A stretch of 64,000 nt of DNA from Flavipsychrobacter sp. Lineage in GTDB: Bacteria > Bacteroidota > Bacteroidia > Chitinophagales > Chitinophagaceae. The stretch covers positions 62,001 through 126,000 of the forward strand of contig JAWKLD010000003.1 of assembly GCA_041392855.1 (NCBI GenBank), read 5' to 3'. How positions within the stretch are numbered: the stretch's first letter is position 1; each line of letters opens with the position of its first letter. A program made the translations under genes and the position numbers. Below are positions 16,585-24,052 of the stretch, piece after piece. The notes beneath the pieces were generated by a model. It did not search any database. It had not been told where the DNA came from and saw only the letters and a list, made by a program, of their open reading frames with translations.

Positions 16585-17493
16585 TTACTTGTCCCCTTTA
16601 AGGTCTACTGTAGGTATCCTTACTATTTCAACTGTTGCAGATGCTAGGTGAACTACCCCATTAGTAGCCTGTATAGCCGCGCCTATCCTTTCGTTCAGCT
16701 CATGCTTTACCCATCTTCTTTTTTTATAATCTACTATATAACGAAGGTTGAATTGCATCCAATTATCTGTCATGGTAATTGCCAATGTAGGGGCAACGTT
16801 CGCATCTTCTATATAGTACTTCTCTACTACAGTCTTCCAGTTGGCTACCGATTGCTCCACATATTCTGACAACAGTTCTGAAGCTATGCTAATAACAATA
16901 GACTTGGCCTTTTCCATATCCGAGCCATATCTTATAGGAAGATCGAACTCATCCCAAACAAAAGGAAAATCTTGAGAATAGTTATAAATGGGGCCTTTAA
17001 AAACAAAGGCATTGCTCAACTTTACTATCCTACCACTATAGTTATCACTACTTACCCATTCTCCAATTTCCATCATGGTTGTGTAGATACTATCGATATC
17101 TATTACATCACCTTTTATACCGTTTATCTCTATTCTATCTCCCGGCTTATACACCTTTACTAAAAAGATATAGAACGAACCCGCAATACTTAATATCAAT
17201 TCTTGCAGGGTAATGGTAATACCTGCAGTAAGCAAACCTATTGCAAGCGTCAGGTCTCCTATCTTGCCTGTGAAGTAGGTAATAGTGAGCAGAATGATAA
17301 GTAGGTAGCCTAATATCTCTACCGCCTTTTGCGACTTGTACCTAACAGAAGTATCAGGCAATGCTTTTTTAAGCATTTTTCTAATTACAGATATAGCTAC
17401 AATAATTAACCCTACCCACAAAAGGTATTTGATAATACTCCACGTGGCTGGGTGTGCATCTAGCCAGTTCTGAATATATTCTATTATTTCCAT
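16585..17493 (-). CDS. MscS family mechanosensitive channel
   Basis: A 302-residue inner-membrane channel. Membrane segments lie at about 18-38, 58-75 and 78-113, the last being the pore helix (GLLTAGITITLQELILSIAG). It continues to the beta-domain motif VYKPGDRIEINGIKGDVIDI, and the C-terminal vestibule domain is complete (to about residue 290). Size and domain order match YnaI/MscS-like channels rather than the minimal homologue at 4528. Expected function: pressure-release channel, with possible ion selectivity unknown. A TATTTTTA element about 15 bases upstream of the ATG is a plausible -7 variant. Confidence 0.87.
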   Translation of the reverse strand: MEIIEYIQNWLDAHPATWSIIKYLLWVGLIIVAISVIRKMLKKALPDTSVRYKSQKAVEILGYLLIILLTITYFTGKIGDLTLAIGLLTAGITITLQELILSIAGSFYIFLVKVYKPGDRIEINGIKGDVIDIDSIYTTMMEIGEWVSSDNYSGRIVKLSNAFVFKGPIYNYSQDFPFVWDEFDLPIRYGSDMEKAKSIVISIASELLSEYVEQSVANWKTVVEKYYIEDANVAPTLAITMTDNWMQFNLRYIVDYKKRRWVKHELNERIGAAIQATNGVVHLASATVEIVRIPTVDLKGDK

Positions 17494-17650
17494 GAGTCTC
17501 TGAAACTAAAAATACGACTATTAACAATAACCATATATGACAGATGTCATGTATTCAATTGATACTATATCACTTTGCAAGTATTATGAATTAATTTTAC
17601 ACCTACCTACAATACACTATCATTTATTGTAACACTTAAAACCAAGCACC

Positions 17651-19783
17651 ATGAAACTGAATAGCAAAAGCATATTCGCTGCATTATTGTACCTTTTTTT
17701 ATTTTGCCTACAGGCACAAGCAAAGTATTACCCTTTAAAAATTGTAGACTACACCGGAAACACAAAGGGCGGCATACACGCCTATATGATCTTCTTGGCT
17801 CAAGACACTACCACAGCTGCCAACCATTGCGTTTTAGAACTCACTTATGACAGCACTAGCAAATTGTACAAGGGCAGCTTGGTAAAGATCGACCAAAACA
17901 CGAATTCGTCTAAATACACTTACCGTTTAGATAAGCTTAAAGGCTTCAACAAAAAAACTAAGTCAGTAACTGTACTCATCCCCAATACCATTAGCGGTCG
18001 GTGTATGGTTTCTCTAAACTACCCCTTGTACATGCCTCCAGTACAATCTACGGTAGACTCTTCTTGGAGTCTGCAAGCACCAAGCGCAAGCAATATTACA
18101 GATGTAAACTATGACATTATTTACGACAAGTTCGAGTTTACATACAACCTTAAGAACACTATGTATATAGACCCTACCGCGGTAGACTTTTTTGCTATAC
18201 CTATAGGGCTTAAAAGTTCTAACGATTCTAGCGGACCACCACCAAATGCTAATAGACCAGATCTTTTAAAAACAATTATTGGCGTACTGGATAGCAATAA
18301 AAACAAAAAATGGAGGGCTTTAGAGATAACAGATTCCAATACAGTTCTACGTATCGACGCTCCATACATGTCTCCTAATTTTGACACAAGCTACCTAACG
18401 GGCAATACATATAATTACATCGACAGTCTGACAAAATACTATGAATCAAATATTTTAAAGATCAATTGCGATGAGCTGAGAGATACAGGTGGGCAAATAT
18501 TTGATACCTACCATACCAAACCCCAAGAGGATCCCGGAGCATATATGTTTACCAGCAAAAAAATAAAAAAGGGATTGTGGGTGTTTACTAACAAGCCTAA
18601 AAAAGGGAAGCCCATCGTAGTGAGTATAAACATGAATCAAGCCACCTCATTCAACTTTTTTGCTCCGGGCACTTCTCCATTCTTAACTACTAACAAAATG
18701 GTGATTAGTATCATAGTAAAAAACATAACTGCTGCCTTTACGGTTGGGCTACTACCCGCTCCTGACAGTATGCTGATCGATGACTCTTATATTAATGACA
18801 CTACTAAATACCCTTACTACAAGTATAACAAACAACTAAAAGCACCTAAGATTACCGGACCTTGGTATAACTTATATACTAAGGCATTGCACAAAGCAAT
18901 ACCACAGATATATGCATTTGCTTTTGACGATGTACTTGGGCAAAGTGGCACTTTAATAAGTAGTGATAACTCTGATACCATTACCCTTACATTATGCGAC
19001 ATGGGTAATATCAAAATACCTAAACATAGTAGCCTACTACCTGTCTATGCCGATACACTTATATATAATAGTGGCTTTGTTCATATCGGCAACCAATATA
19101 TTGACACGCTAAGATGGAAAGTGCCTAACAACCAGCCTAGCAATGCCCAATATTTTTTTATGGGTGCTGGTCCTGGCTTTACCATAACGCCTGAGCAATT
19201 CCTTTCTTTCCAGTATGGGAATTTCTTTTCCTCAACAGACACTATAGGCTGGGTAGCTATACCTGACTCTTTATTCGGCAATTGCTCAAACCCAATGATA
19301 CCAATGACGGTAAATAGTTGTGGTGGCCCTAACACGCCATGCCCTACCAGTAGCAACTGGCAACAATGGCAAAAATCGGTAAGCTATAATCTTATGCCAA
19401 GTATCGACAGTCCTGTATATCCTGTTGTGGCTACTTATAATGGAGGCTTTAGTAAAAAAGGCAATTATTATGTTGACACCGTAAAATGGACAGTACCATC
19501 AAACCAGCCTTCTACAGCCAACTATTTCTTTATGGGTAGTGGTAGTGGCTTTACAATACCACCTGATACATTTGTGTACTATCAAGCAGGCACACAATAT
19601 TCGGGCAAAGACACTGTAGGCATTATCCGCATTCCTACTTCTGTTTTTAATAATCAATTACCTCAAAACATATCGATACAGGTGATGACTTGTGGTGGCC
19701 CAGGACATCCCTGCCCTACTAAAAAGAATATTAATTACTGGCAGTGTGCTTCAGGATCAAATATTGAACCTCCTAAAAAATAA
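17651..19783 (+). CDS. secreted GH64-like (beta-1,3-glucanase superfamily) protein with two C-terminal repeats
   Basis: A 710-residue exported protein (signal MKLNSKSIFAALLYLFLFCLQAQA). Residues 25-440 resemble the GH64/thaumatin-like beta-1,3-glucanase fold. The strongest pieces are VDFFAIPIGL near residue 178 and the closing IYAFAFDDVLGQSG near 425, which in the family is YAFPYDDV-like. Residues 465-578 and 590-700 are two copies of a roughly 110-residue beta-rich repeat (GNxYxDTxxWxVPxNQPSxAxYFFMG ... CGGPxxPCPT). No T9SS sorting domain is visible at the C-terminus. Catalytic residues were not verified, so glucan hydrolysis is an inference and carbohydrate binding alone is possible. A strong terminator follows. 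Confidence 0.65.
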   Translation: MKLNSKSIFAALLYLFLFCLQAQAKYYPLKIVDYTGNTKGGIHAYMIFLAQDTTTAANHCVLELTYDSTSKLYKGSLVKIDQNTNSSKYTYRLDKLKGFNKKTKSVTVLIPNTISGRCMVSLNYPLYMPPVQSTVDSSWSLQAPSASNITDVNYDIIYDKFEFTYNLKNTMYIDPTAVDFFAIPIGLKSSNDSSGPPPNANRPDLLKTIIGVLDSNKNKKWRALEITDSNTVLRIDAPYMSPNFDTSYLTGNTYNYIDSLTKYYESNILKINCDELRDTGGQIFDTYHTKPQEDPGAYMFTSKKIKKGLWVFTNKPKKGKPIVVSINMNQATSFNFFAPGTSPFLTTNKMVISIIVKNITAAFTVGLLPAPDSMLIDDSYINDTTKYPYYKYNKQLKAPKITGPWYNLYTKALHKAIPQIYAFAFDDVLGQSGTLISSDNSDTITLTLCDMGNIKIPKHSSLLPVYADTLIYNSGFVHIGNQYIDTLRWKVPNNQPSNAQYFFMGAGPGFTITPEQFLSFQYGNFFSSTDTIGWVAIPDSLFGNCSNPMIPMTVNSCGGPNTPCPTSSNWQQWQKSVSYNLMPSIDSPVYPVVATYNGGFSKKGNYYVDTVKWTVPSNQPSTANYFFMGSGSGFTIPPDTFVYYQAGTQYSGKDTVGIIRIPTSVFNNQLPQNISIQVMTCGGPGHPCPTKKNINYWQCASGSNIEPPKK

Positions 19784-19801
19784 ATAACGCTTAACATATA
19801 C

Positions 19802-19832
19802 AAAGCGCCACCTAAAAGGGTGGCGCTTTAAA
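19802..19832 (+). terminator. strong intrinsic terminator after the GH64-like gene
   Basis: A perfect 11-bp stem AAAGCGCCACC/GGTGGCGCTTT with a six-base loop. The ends are A- and T-rich, so it could act in both directions. Confidence 0.85.
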
Positions 19833-19864
19833 TTGCCCTACAGTTCTGTTAAAAATCAGTTGCT

Positions 19865-19884
19865 AATGTGACTTTAGTCACATT
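19865..19884. promoter_or_regulatory. CRP-consensus palindrome upstream of peroxiredoxin
   Basis: AATGTGAC-TTTA-GTCACATT is a perfect 8+4+8 inverted repeat that contains TGTGA-N6-TCACA, the exact consensus bound by E. coli CRP. It is centred about 107 bases before the peroxiredoxin ATG. A Crp/Fnr-family activator or repressor site is the simplest reading. The stem could also be structural in RNA, but it lacks a T tract. Confidence 0.5.
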
Positions 19885-19981
19885 TTTCATAAACGCTTAT
19901 ACCTAATTTTAAATATTGCTTCTGATAACAGCAGCATAGTATATAATGACTAAAAACTATTAAGTAATAAAAACCAACAAA

Positions 19982-20635
19982 ATGAATACAGAAACAGAAA
20001 ACATAATGACCATGCCACGCATAGGAGACATGGCACCAGACTTTGAAGCCGTAACCACTATTGGAAATTTAAAGTTTAGCGACTACAACAAAGATAGCTG
20101 GGTACTGCTTTTCTCTCACCCCGCTGATTTCACCCCTGTCTGCACAACGGAGATGTCTGCATTTGCTACTGAAGAAGAATACTTTAAGCAGCAAAACACA
20201 AAGCTAATGGGATTGAGTATAGACAGTATACACTCTCATATAGCATGGGTAAATAACGTGAAGAAGAACATGGGCATACTAATGAAGTTTCCCATCATTG
20301 CAGATATTGACATGAAAGTGGCTAAACTATATGGTATGCTGCAGCCCGGTGAAAGTGAAACGGCTGCTGTAAGAGCTGTGTTTTTTATTGATCCTACCGG
20401 AAAGATAAGACTGATCATGTATTACCCGCTTAACGTAGGTAGAAACATGGATGAGATAAAAAGAGTTTTAGCAGCATTACAAACAAGTGACGAGAACAAA
20501 GTAGCTATGCCGCTCAACTGGAAAAAAGGTGACAAGGTGATAGTACCTCCACCAAAAACCGTTACTGCAATGGAAGAAAGGGAACAGAGTGATTATGAGA
20601 TGGTGGACTTCTACCTTGCAAAGAAAGACCTGTAA
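19982..20635 (+). CDS. 1-Cys peroxiredoxin (Prx6 type)
   Basis: Thiol peroxidase reducing hydrogen peroxide and organic hydroperoxides. The 217 residues include the peroxidatic site PADFTPVCTTE with Cys54, and this is the only cysteine, so the enzyme is of the 1-Cys type. The long C-terminal extension (RVLAALQTSDE... through KKGDKVIVPPP) is typical of the Prx6 subfamily. An external thiol must resolve the sulfenic acid. It is monocistronic, with a terminator at 20663. The CRP-type palindrome upstream suggests regulated expression. Confidence 0.92.
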   Translation: MNTETENIMTMPRIGDMAPDFEAVTTIGNLKFSDYNKDSWVLLFSHPADFTPVCTTEMSAFATEEEYFKQQNTKLMGLSIDSIHSHIAWVNNVKKNMGILMKFPIIADIDMKVAKLYGMLQPGESETAAVRAVFFIDPTGKIRLIMYYPLNVGRNMDEIKRVLAALQTSDENKVAMPLNWKKGDKVIVPPPKTVTAMEEREQSDYEMVDFYLAKKDL

Positions 20636-20662
20636 GGCACTAATCAATTATAGATAATAGTT

Positions 20663-20700
20663 AGCAAGTAGTGGGTTTTCTCATTACTTGCTTTTTATTT
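20663..20700 (+). terminator. terminator after the peroxiredoxin gene
   Basis: Stem AGCAAGTAGTG/CATTACTTGCT (one G-T pair), eight-base loop, followed by TTTTTATTT. Confidence 0.75.
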
Positions 20701-20760
20701 CAGATACATCGCCCCTTATTAATGTCGCAAACAAGCCCTAGCATTAGTACAAAAAGCAGC

Positions 20761-20768
20761 TAAGTTTG
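20761..20768 (+). promoter_or_regulatory. -7 element of the second VOC gene
   Basis: TAAGTTTG, an exact match to TAnnTTTG, 21 bases upstream of the ATG at 20790. Confidence 0.6.
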
Positions 20769-20789
20769 TAGCTATTAAAGCGAAACACT

Positions 20790-21239
20790 ATGCAAAAAAT
20801 AACTCCTTTCCTTTGGTTTGATAATAATGCCGAAGAGGCGATTAACTTCTATATCAAAACATTTAAAGATGCCAGTATAAACAACATAAATAGACGTACA
20901 CCAGATGGGCCACTATTTACTGGTAGTTTTACTCTTTTTGGTCAGGAATACGGCGTTATTAATGGAGGTCCAATGTTTAAATTCAACGAAGCGGTATCAT
21001 TTGTTGTGCATTGTAAAGACCAAGAAGAAGTAGATTACTATTGGGATGCACTAACCGCAGATGGCGGCGAGGAAAGCATGTGTGGTTGGCTGAAAGACAA
21101 ATTTGGTTTATCATGGCAGATAATACCTGATAGATTAATGGAACTACTAAATCACCCCGATGCAGACAAAGCACAACGTGCTACACAAGCCATGCTAAAA
21201 ATGAAGAAGATAGATATTGATATTCTTGAAAATGCATAA
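20790..21239 (+). CDS. VOC superfamily protein (PhnB-like, 3-demethylubiquinone-methyltransferase-like)
   Basis: A 149-residue VOC protein. The start MQKITPFLWFDNNAEEAINFYIKTF and the closing GWLKDKFGLSWQIIPDRLMEL-type segment (residues 98-118) match the PhnB/3-dmu-9_3-mt subfamily. The central region has FVVHCKDQEEVDYYWDAL. Enzymatic function is not established for the family. It is expressed from its own predicted promoter. The protein is distinct from the VOC protein at 8416. Confidence 0.83.
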   Translation: MQKITPFLWFDNNAEEAINFYIKTFKDASINNINRRTPDGPLFTGSFTLFGQEYGVINGGPMFKFNEAVSFVVHCKDQEEVDYYWDALTADGGEESMCGWLKDKFGLSWQIIPDRLMELLNHPDADKAQRATQAMLKMKKIDIDILENA

Positions 21240-21263
21240 AACAAGGATAACGTTTCCTAAGCT

Positions 21264-21348
21264 ATGCTACCTTTGTAGGTAATATGTCATTATTTACAAT
21301 AGCAGCACTTATTACAATTACTTGTAACAAGCGTTTAGCTCTTTATGT
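21264..21348. repeat. left copy of an 85-bp imperfect direct repeat
   Basis: Matches 22041-22125 at 80 of 85 positions. It holds a complete -7 element (TACCTTTG, 21268-21275) and the first 21 codons of the rRNA methyltransferase gene. All five differences are G or C in the right copy and A or T here, as expected for a copy that is no longer under selection. Confidence 0.95.
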
Positions 21349-21355
21349 GCAATAA
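21284..21355 (+). pseudogene. truncated 5' copy of the rRNA methyltransferase gene
   Basis: Reads MSLFTIAALITITCNKRLAL, then YVQ and a stop, compared with MSLFTIAAPITITCNKRLAP then YVAQEVEE in the intact gene at 22061. Two proline-to-leucine changes and immediate loss of homology after codon 22 show it is a fragment left by duplication or insertion. The promoter copy upstream looks intact, so a 23-codon peptide could still be expressed. Confidence 0.8.
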
Positions 21356-21362
21356 GATGTAA

Positions 21363-21983
21363 TTAATTCTCTTTCTCCTCCTCCAATATTTCACCATAAT
21401 GTTGTATCAACCTCTTTCCAGCAATAGCAGAAAGTATCTTTTTATCTTGCTGACCTTTTTCAATATGTTGAATGTAATGATCAACAAACATGAACATGTA
21501 ATCATTATGCTCCTCTTGCTTTATAAAACGTTTGCTTTTTATGTTAATAGCAATTGATAATGGAGTTTTTATAAAACCTCTCCTACTCCACCAACCCATC
21601 AATAGAGATGTTACAATTGCAATATTCGTTTCCCTATTTAAACATTTCTCACAGCCTACTTTTAGGTATGTTTTATGATAGGTGACCACCAAAAGACCAA
21701 TAGTTGTAGCTACTAATGCTGCCTTGAGGGGCGTTACTGATTCCTCACATATAGGACATGTTGTATGACTTAAAATATCGCAAAACTTCAATAATTCTGC
21801 TCTACTATAGTTTTGTTGAGTAATAGCTTTCGTTATTGTTTTATCAATACCCCGCTTATCCAGTTCATGATGTATTATTTCAATAGCTTCAGGGGTAAGC
21901 CCTTTCGCATCCTGAGTTATTATTCTCAACAACTCATCATTTGACATACTTTGATACCTTTCTTTTATTATTTGTATATCCAT
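21363..21983 (-). CDS. hypothetical zinc-ribbon membrane protein
   Basis: A 206-residue protein. Residues 1-70 are helical, with YQSMSNDELLRI and LTPEAIEIIHHELDKRGI, the latter resembling an N-terminal module seen in other Bacteroidota membrane proteins. A probable zinc ribbon is formed by CPIC (residues 76-79) and CEKC (110-113). Two hydrophobic segments (about 86-104 and 120-133, then 142-148) lie around it. Function unknown. The gene sits between the two copies of the 85-bp direct repeat and runs opposite to the methyltransferase. It seems to have arrived with the rearrangement that made the repeat. Confidence 0.6.
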   Translation of the reverse strand: MDIQIIKERYQSMSNDELLRIITQDAKGLTPEAIEIIHHELDKRGIDKTITKAITQQNYSRAELLKFCDILSHTTCPICEESVTPLKAALVATTIGLLVVTYHKTYLKVGCEKCLNRETNIAIVTSLLMGWWSRRGFIKTPLSIAINIKSKRFIKQEEHNDYMFMFVDHYIQHIEKGQQDKKILSAIAGKRLIQHYGEILEEEKEN

Positions 21984-22040
21984 TACTATTGCATTTATAA
22001 GACTATTGAAACAGAATTGTGTAACAATATATAATATCCC

Positions 22041-22125
22041 ATGCTACCTTTGCAGGTAATATGTCATTATTCACAATAGCAGCACCTATTACAATTACTT
22101 GTAACAAGCGTTTGGCTCCTTATGT
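22041..22125. repeat. right copy of the 85-bp direct repeat
   Basis: The functional copy, spanning the -7 element and first 21-22 codons of the rRNA methyltransferase gene. It lies 777 bases from the left copy. Confidence 0.95.
22045..22052 (+). promoter_or_regulatory. -7 element of the rRNA methyltransferase gene
   Basis: TACCTTTG, an exact consensus match, with only eight bases between it and the ATG at 22061. The leader would be a few bases at most. Confidence 0.6.
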
Positions 22126-23224
22126 AGCGCAGGAGGTAGAGGAATTAGGGTTTACCATAGAGAAAACCTTTATAACAGGGGTACGCATCACAGGCACTAT
22201 GGCCGATTGTATGCGACTGAACCTTAACCTGCGCTGTGCCAGTCAGGTCTTATATAGCATTAAGTCTTTTACTGCTGCAGATGCCGATGAGGTGTATAAT
22301 AATGTACGGAGCTACCCTTGGGAAGACCTGTTGGAAAAAGACAGCTACTTTTCTATCACCAGCAATGTGTTTAATGACACCATCAACAATAATATGTTTG
22401 CCAACCTACGGGTGAAGGATGCCATAGTAGACCGTATGATGGACAAAACTGGTACCAGACCCAATACTGGTGCCGACCTAAAAGGAGCTGTAGTACATCT
22501 GTTTTGGAAACAAGAACAAGCAGAACTGTTTATCGATACTTCGGGCAACTCTTTAGCGAGACATGGCTATCGTAAAATACCGGGACGTGCCCCTATGCTT
22601 GAAGCCTTGGCTGCTGCAACAATACTGGCGAGTAAATGGGATAGAAGATCACCATTCATCAGCCCCATGTGTGGTTCGGGAACATTAGCTATCGAAGCAG
22701 CACTAATTGCTACCAATACCAAACCCGGACTATTTAGGACCAACTATGCCTTCATGCACATAAAAGGGTTTGACGAAGACGCCTATCTTGATGAACGGGG
22801 CAAGTTGGAAAACCAAATACAGGATGACGTAAAAGGACTACGCATTATAGCAACAGACTACGACAGACAAACCATCGTCAATGCACAAAAAAATGCTAAA
22901 GCAGCAGGTGTATATGACCTGATAGAATTCAACAAACAAGACTTTGCCGACACGCACGTGCCACAGGGCAAGAAAGGCATAGTAATACTCAACCCCGAAT
23001 ATGGAGAGCGCCTTGGAGATGAACCTGAATTAGAAGCCACTTATAAACGCATAGGTGATTTTATGAAGCAGAAATGCGGTGGTTATTATGGTTATATCTT
23101 TACAGGGAATCTAGACTTGGCTAAAAAAATAGGACTAAAACCCAGTCGACGAATAGAATTTTATAACAGTAAGATAGACTGCCGCCTGCTGGAATATGAG
23201 CTATACGAAGGCAGTAAGCGATAA
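22061..23224 (+). CDS. THUMP-domain class I rRNA methyltransferase (RlmL N-terminal-like)
   Basis: Predicted SAM-dependent guanine-N2 methyltransferase of 23S rRNA. Residues 10-165 hold a ferredoxin-like plus THUMP module (RITGTMADCMRLNLNLRCASQVL; ELFIDTSGNSLARHGYR), and residues 170-385 the Rossmann domain with SPMCGSGTLAIEAAL as motif I and IIATDYDR as motif II. The catalytic motif IV reads LNPEYGER, where E. coli RlmL has NPPYGER. At 387 residues it lacks the second methyltransferase domain (RlmK) of E. coli RlmKL. Its 5' end is duplicated at 21264. Confidence 0.88.
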   Translation: MSLFTIAAPITITCNKRLAPYVAQEVEELGFTIEKTFITGVRITGTMADCMRLNLNLRCASQVLYSIKSFTAADADEVYNNVRSYPWEDLLEKDSYFSITSNVFNDTINNNMFANLRVKDAIVDRMMDKTGTRPNTGADLKGAVVHLFWKQEQAELFIDTSGNSLARHGYRKIPGRAPMLEALAAATILASKWDRRSPFISPMCGSGTLAIEAALIATNTKPGLFRTNYAFMHIKGFDEDAYLDERGKLENQIQDDVKGLRIIATDYDRQTIVNAQKNAKAAGVYDLIEFNKQDFADTHVPQGKKGIVILNPEYGERLGDEPELEATYKRIGDFMKQKCGGYYGYIFTGNLDLAKKIGLKPSRRIEFYNSKIDCRLLEYELYEGSKR

Positions 23225-23243
23225 TAAAATAAGCACAAGAAAT

Positions 23244-23789
23244 ATGAACTTAGAATACACCTTGACCGAACAAGATTTTTTAGACTATCAGATGTATAGT
23301 GCTACCAAATCGGATAGGATCAATAAAAAACGTCAAAGAAGCCGAATGGGCATGAGCCTACTCTATTTGGCTTTTGGTGTTTTCTTCTTAGCCACACAGA
23401 GCTATGCCTTTGGAGCTGTATTTATGGGTTTAGCTATCATATGGTTTTTTGCTCGCCCTATGCTTGACAAAAAGCGGTATGAAAAACATTTCTTAGGTTT
23501 TATCAACGAGCATTATAAAGATAGCTTTGGCAGAAAAGTAATACTAGAACTTACTGACGACTACATATTTGCAAAAGAGGCAGGCATGGAGAGTAAAGTA
23601 AGCACCGAAGAACTGGTGGAGGTTAACGAACTGAAAAATCTAATACTCATCAAGCTCAAAAAAGGACAAGCAGTACTGCTACCCAAACACAGTATGGAAG
23701 GTAGCGAGCTACTTATTGCCAAGCTTAAAGAACTGGCACAGCACCTCAACATACCCTATACAGAAGAGCTAGACTGGAAGTGGAGATAA
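23244..23789 (+). CDS. YcxB-like family protein
   Basis: A 181-residue protein starting MNLEYTLTEQDFLDYQMYSATKS. An upstream in-frame ATG at 23196 lies inside the methyltransferase gene and is not favoured. Two membrane helices (about 36-50 and 54-70) separate a short N-terminal region from the cytosolic YcxB-like domain (about 100-165: VILELTDDYIFAKE; LKNLILIKLKKGQAVLLPK). Function unknown. It starts 20 bases after the methyltransferase and is probably co-transcribed. Confidence 0.68.
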   Translation: MNLEYTLTEQDFLDYQMYSATKSDRINKKRQRSRMGMSLLYLAFGVFFLATQSYAFGAVFMGLAIIWFFARPMLDKKRYEKHFLGFINEHYKDSFGRKVILELTDDYIFAKEAGMESKVSTEELVEVNELKNLILIKLKKGQAVLLPKHSMEGSELLIAKLKELAQHLNIPYTEELDWKWR

Positions 23790-24052
23790 CCACCTTCCCC
23801 CTTCCCCGACGAAATCCTACGGTTTACCGCCATTTCTTTCCGTTTCCCCGATATGTTTTTGACTATACAGTCATATAGTAGTCTATTTGCATTCGAAATA
23901 ACGCATTAATTAATATTATATCTCTAAACAACATAGGGGTATCTCATTATAGCGTTGTCTTTGGTATAAATAATAGTTAAAACCCAAGGTTTTATAACAT
24001 CATCAATTATTAAATAAAATACATTCGTTCTCCAAAACTAGTTCCCACAGCT
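23790..24052. other. intergenic region before the TonB receptor gene
   Basis: The first 70 bases are unusually C-rich for this chromosome and contain no hairpin. The rest is A/T-rich. TGTCTTTG at 23956-23963 is one mismatch from the -7 consensus and may be the receptor promoter, with a leader of about 85 bases. No gene is seen. Confidence 0.4.

Noticed and set aside
17537..17550. ATGACA-GA-TGTCAT palindrome between the MscS and GH64-like genes
   Set aside because: It has the wrong spacing for a Crp/Fnr site (N2 instead of N4 between GACA-type arms) and no second copy was found, so no function is claimed.
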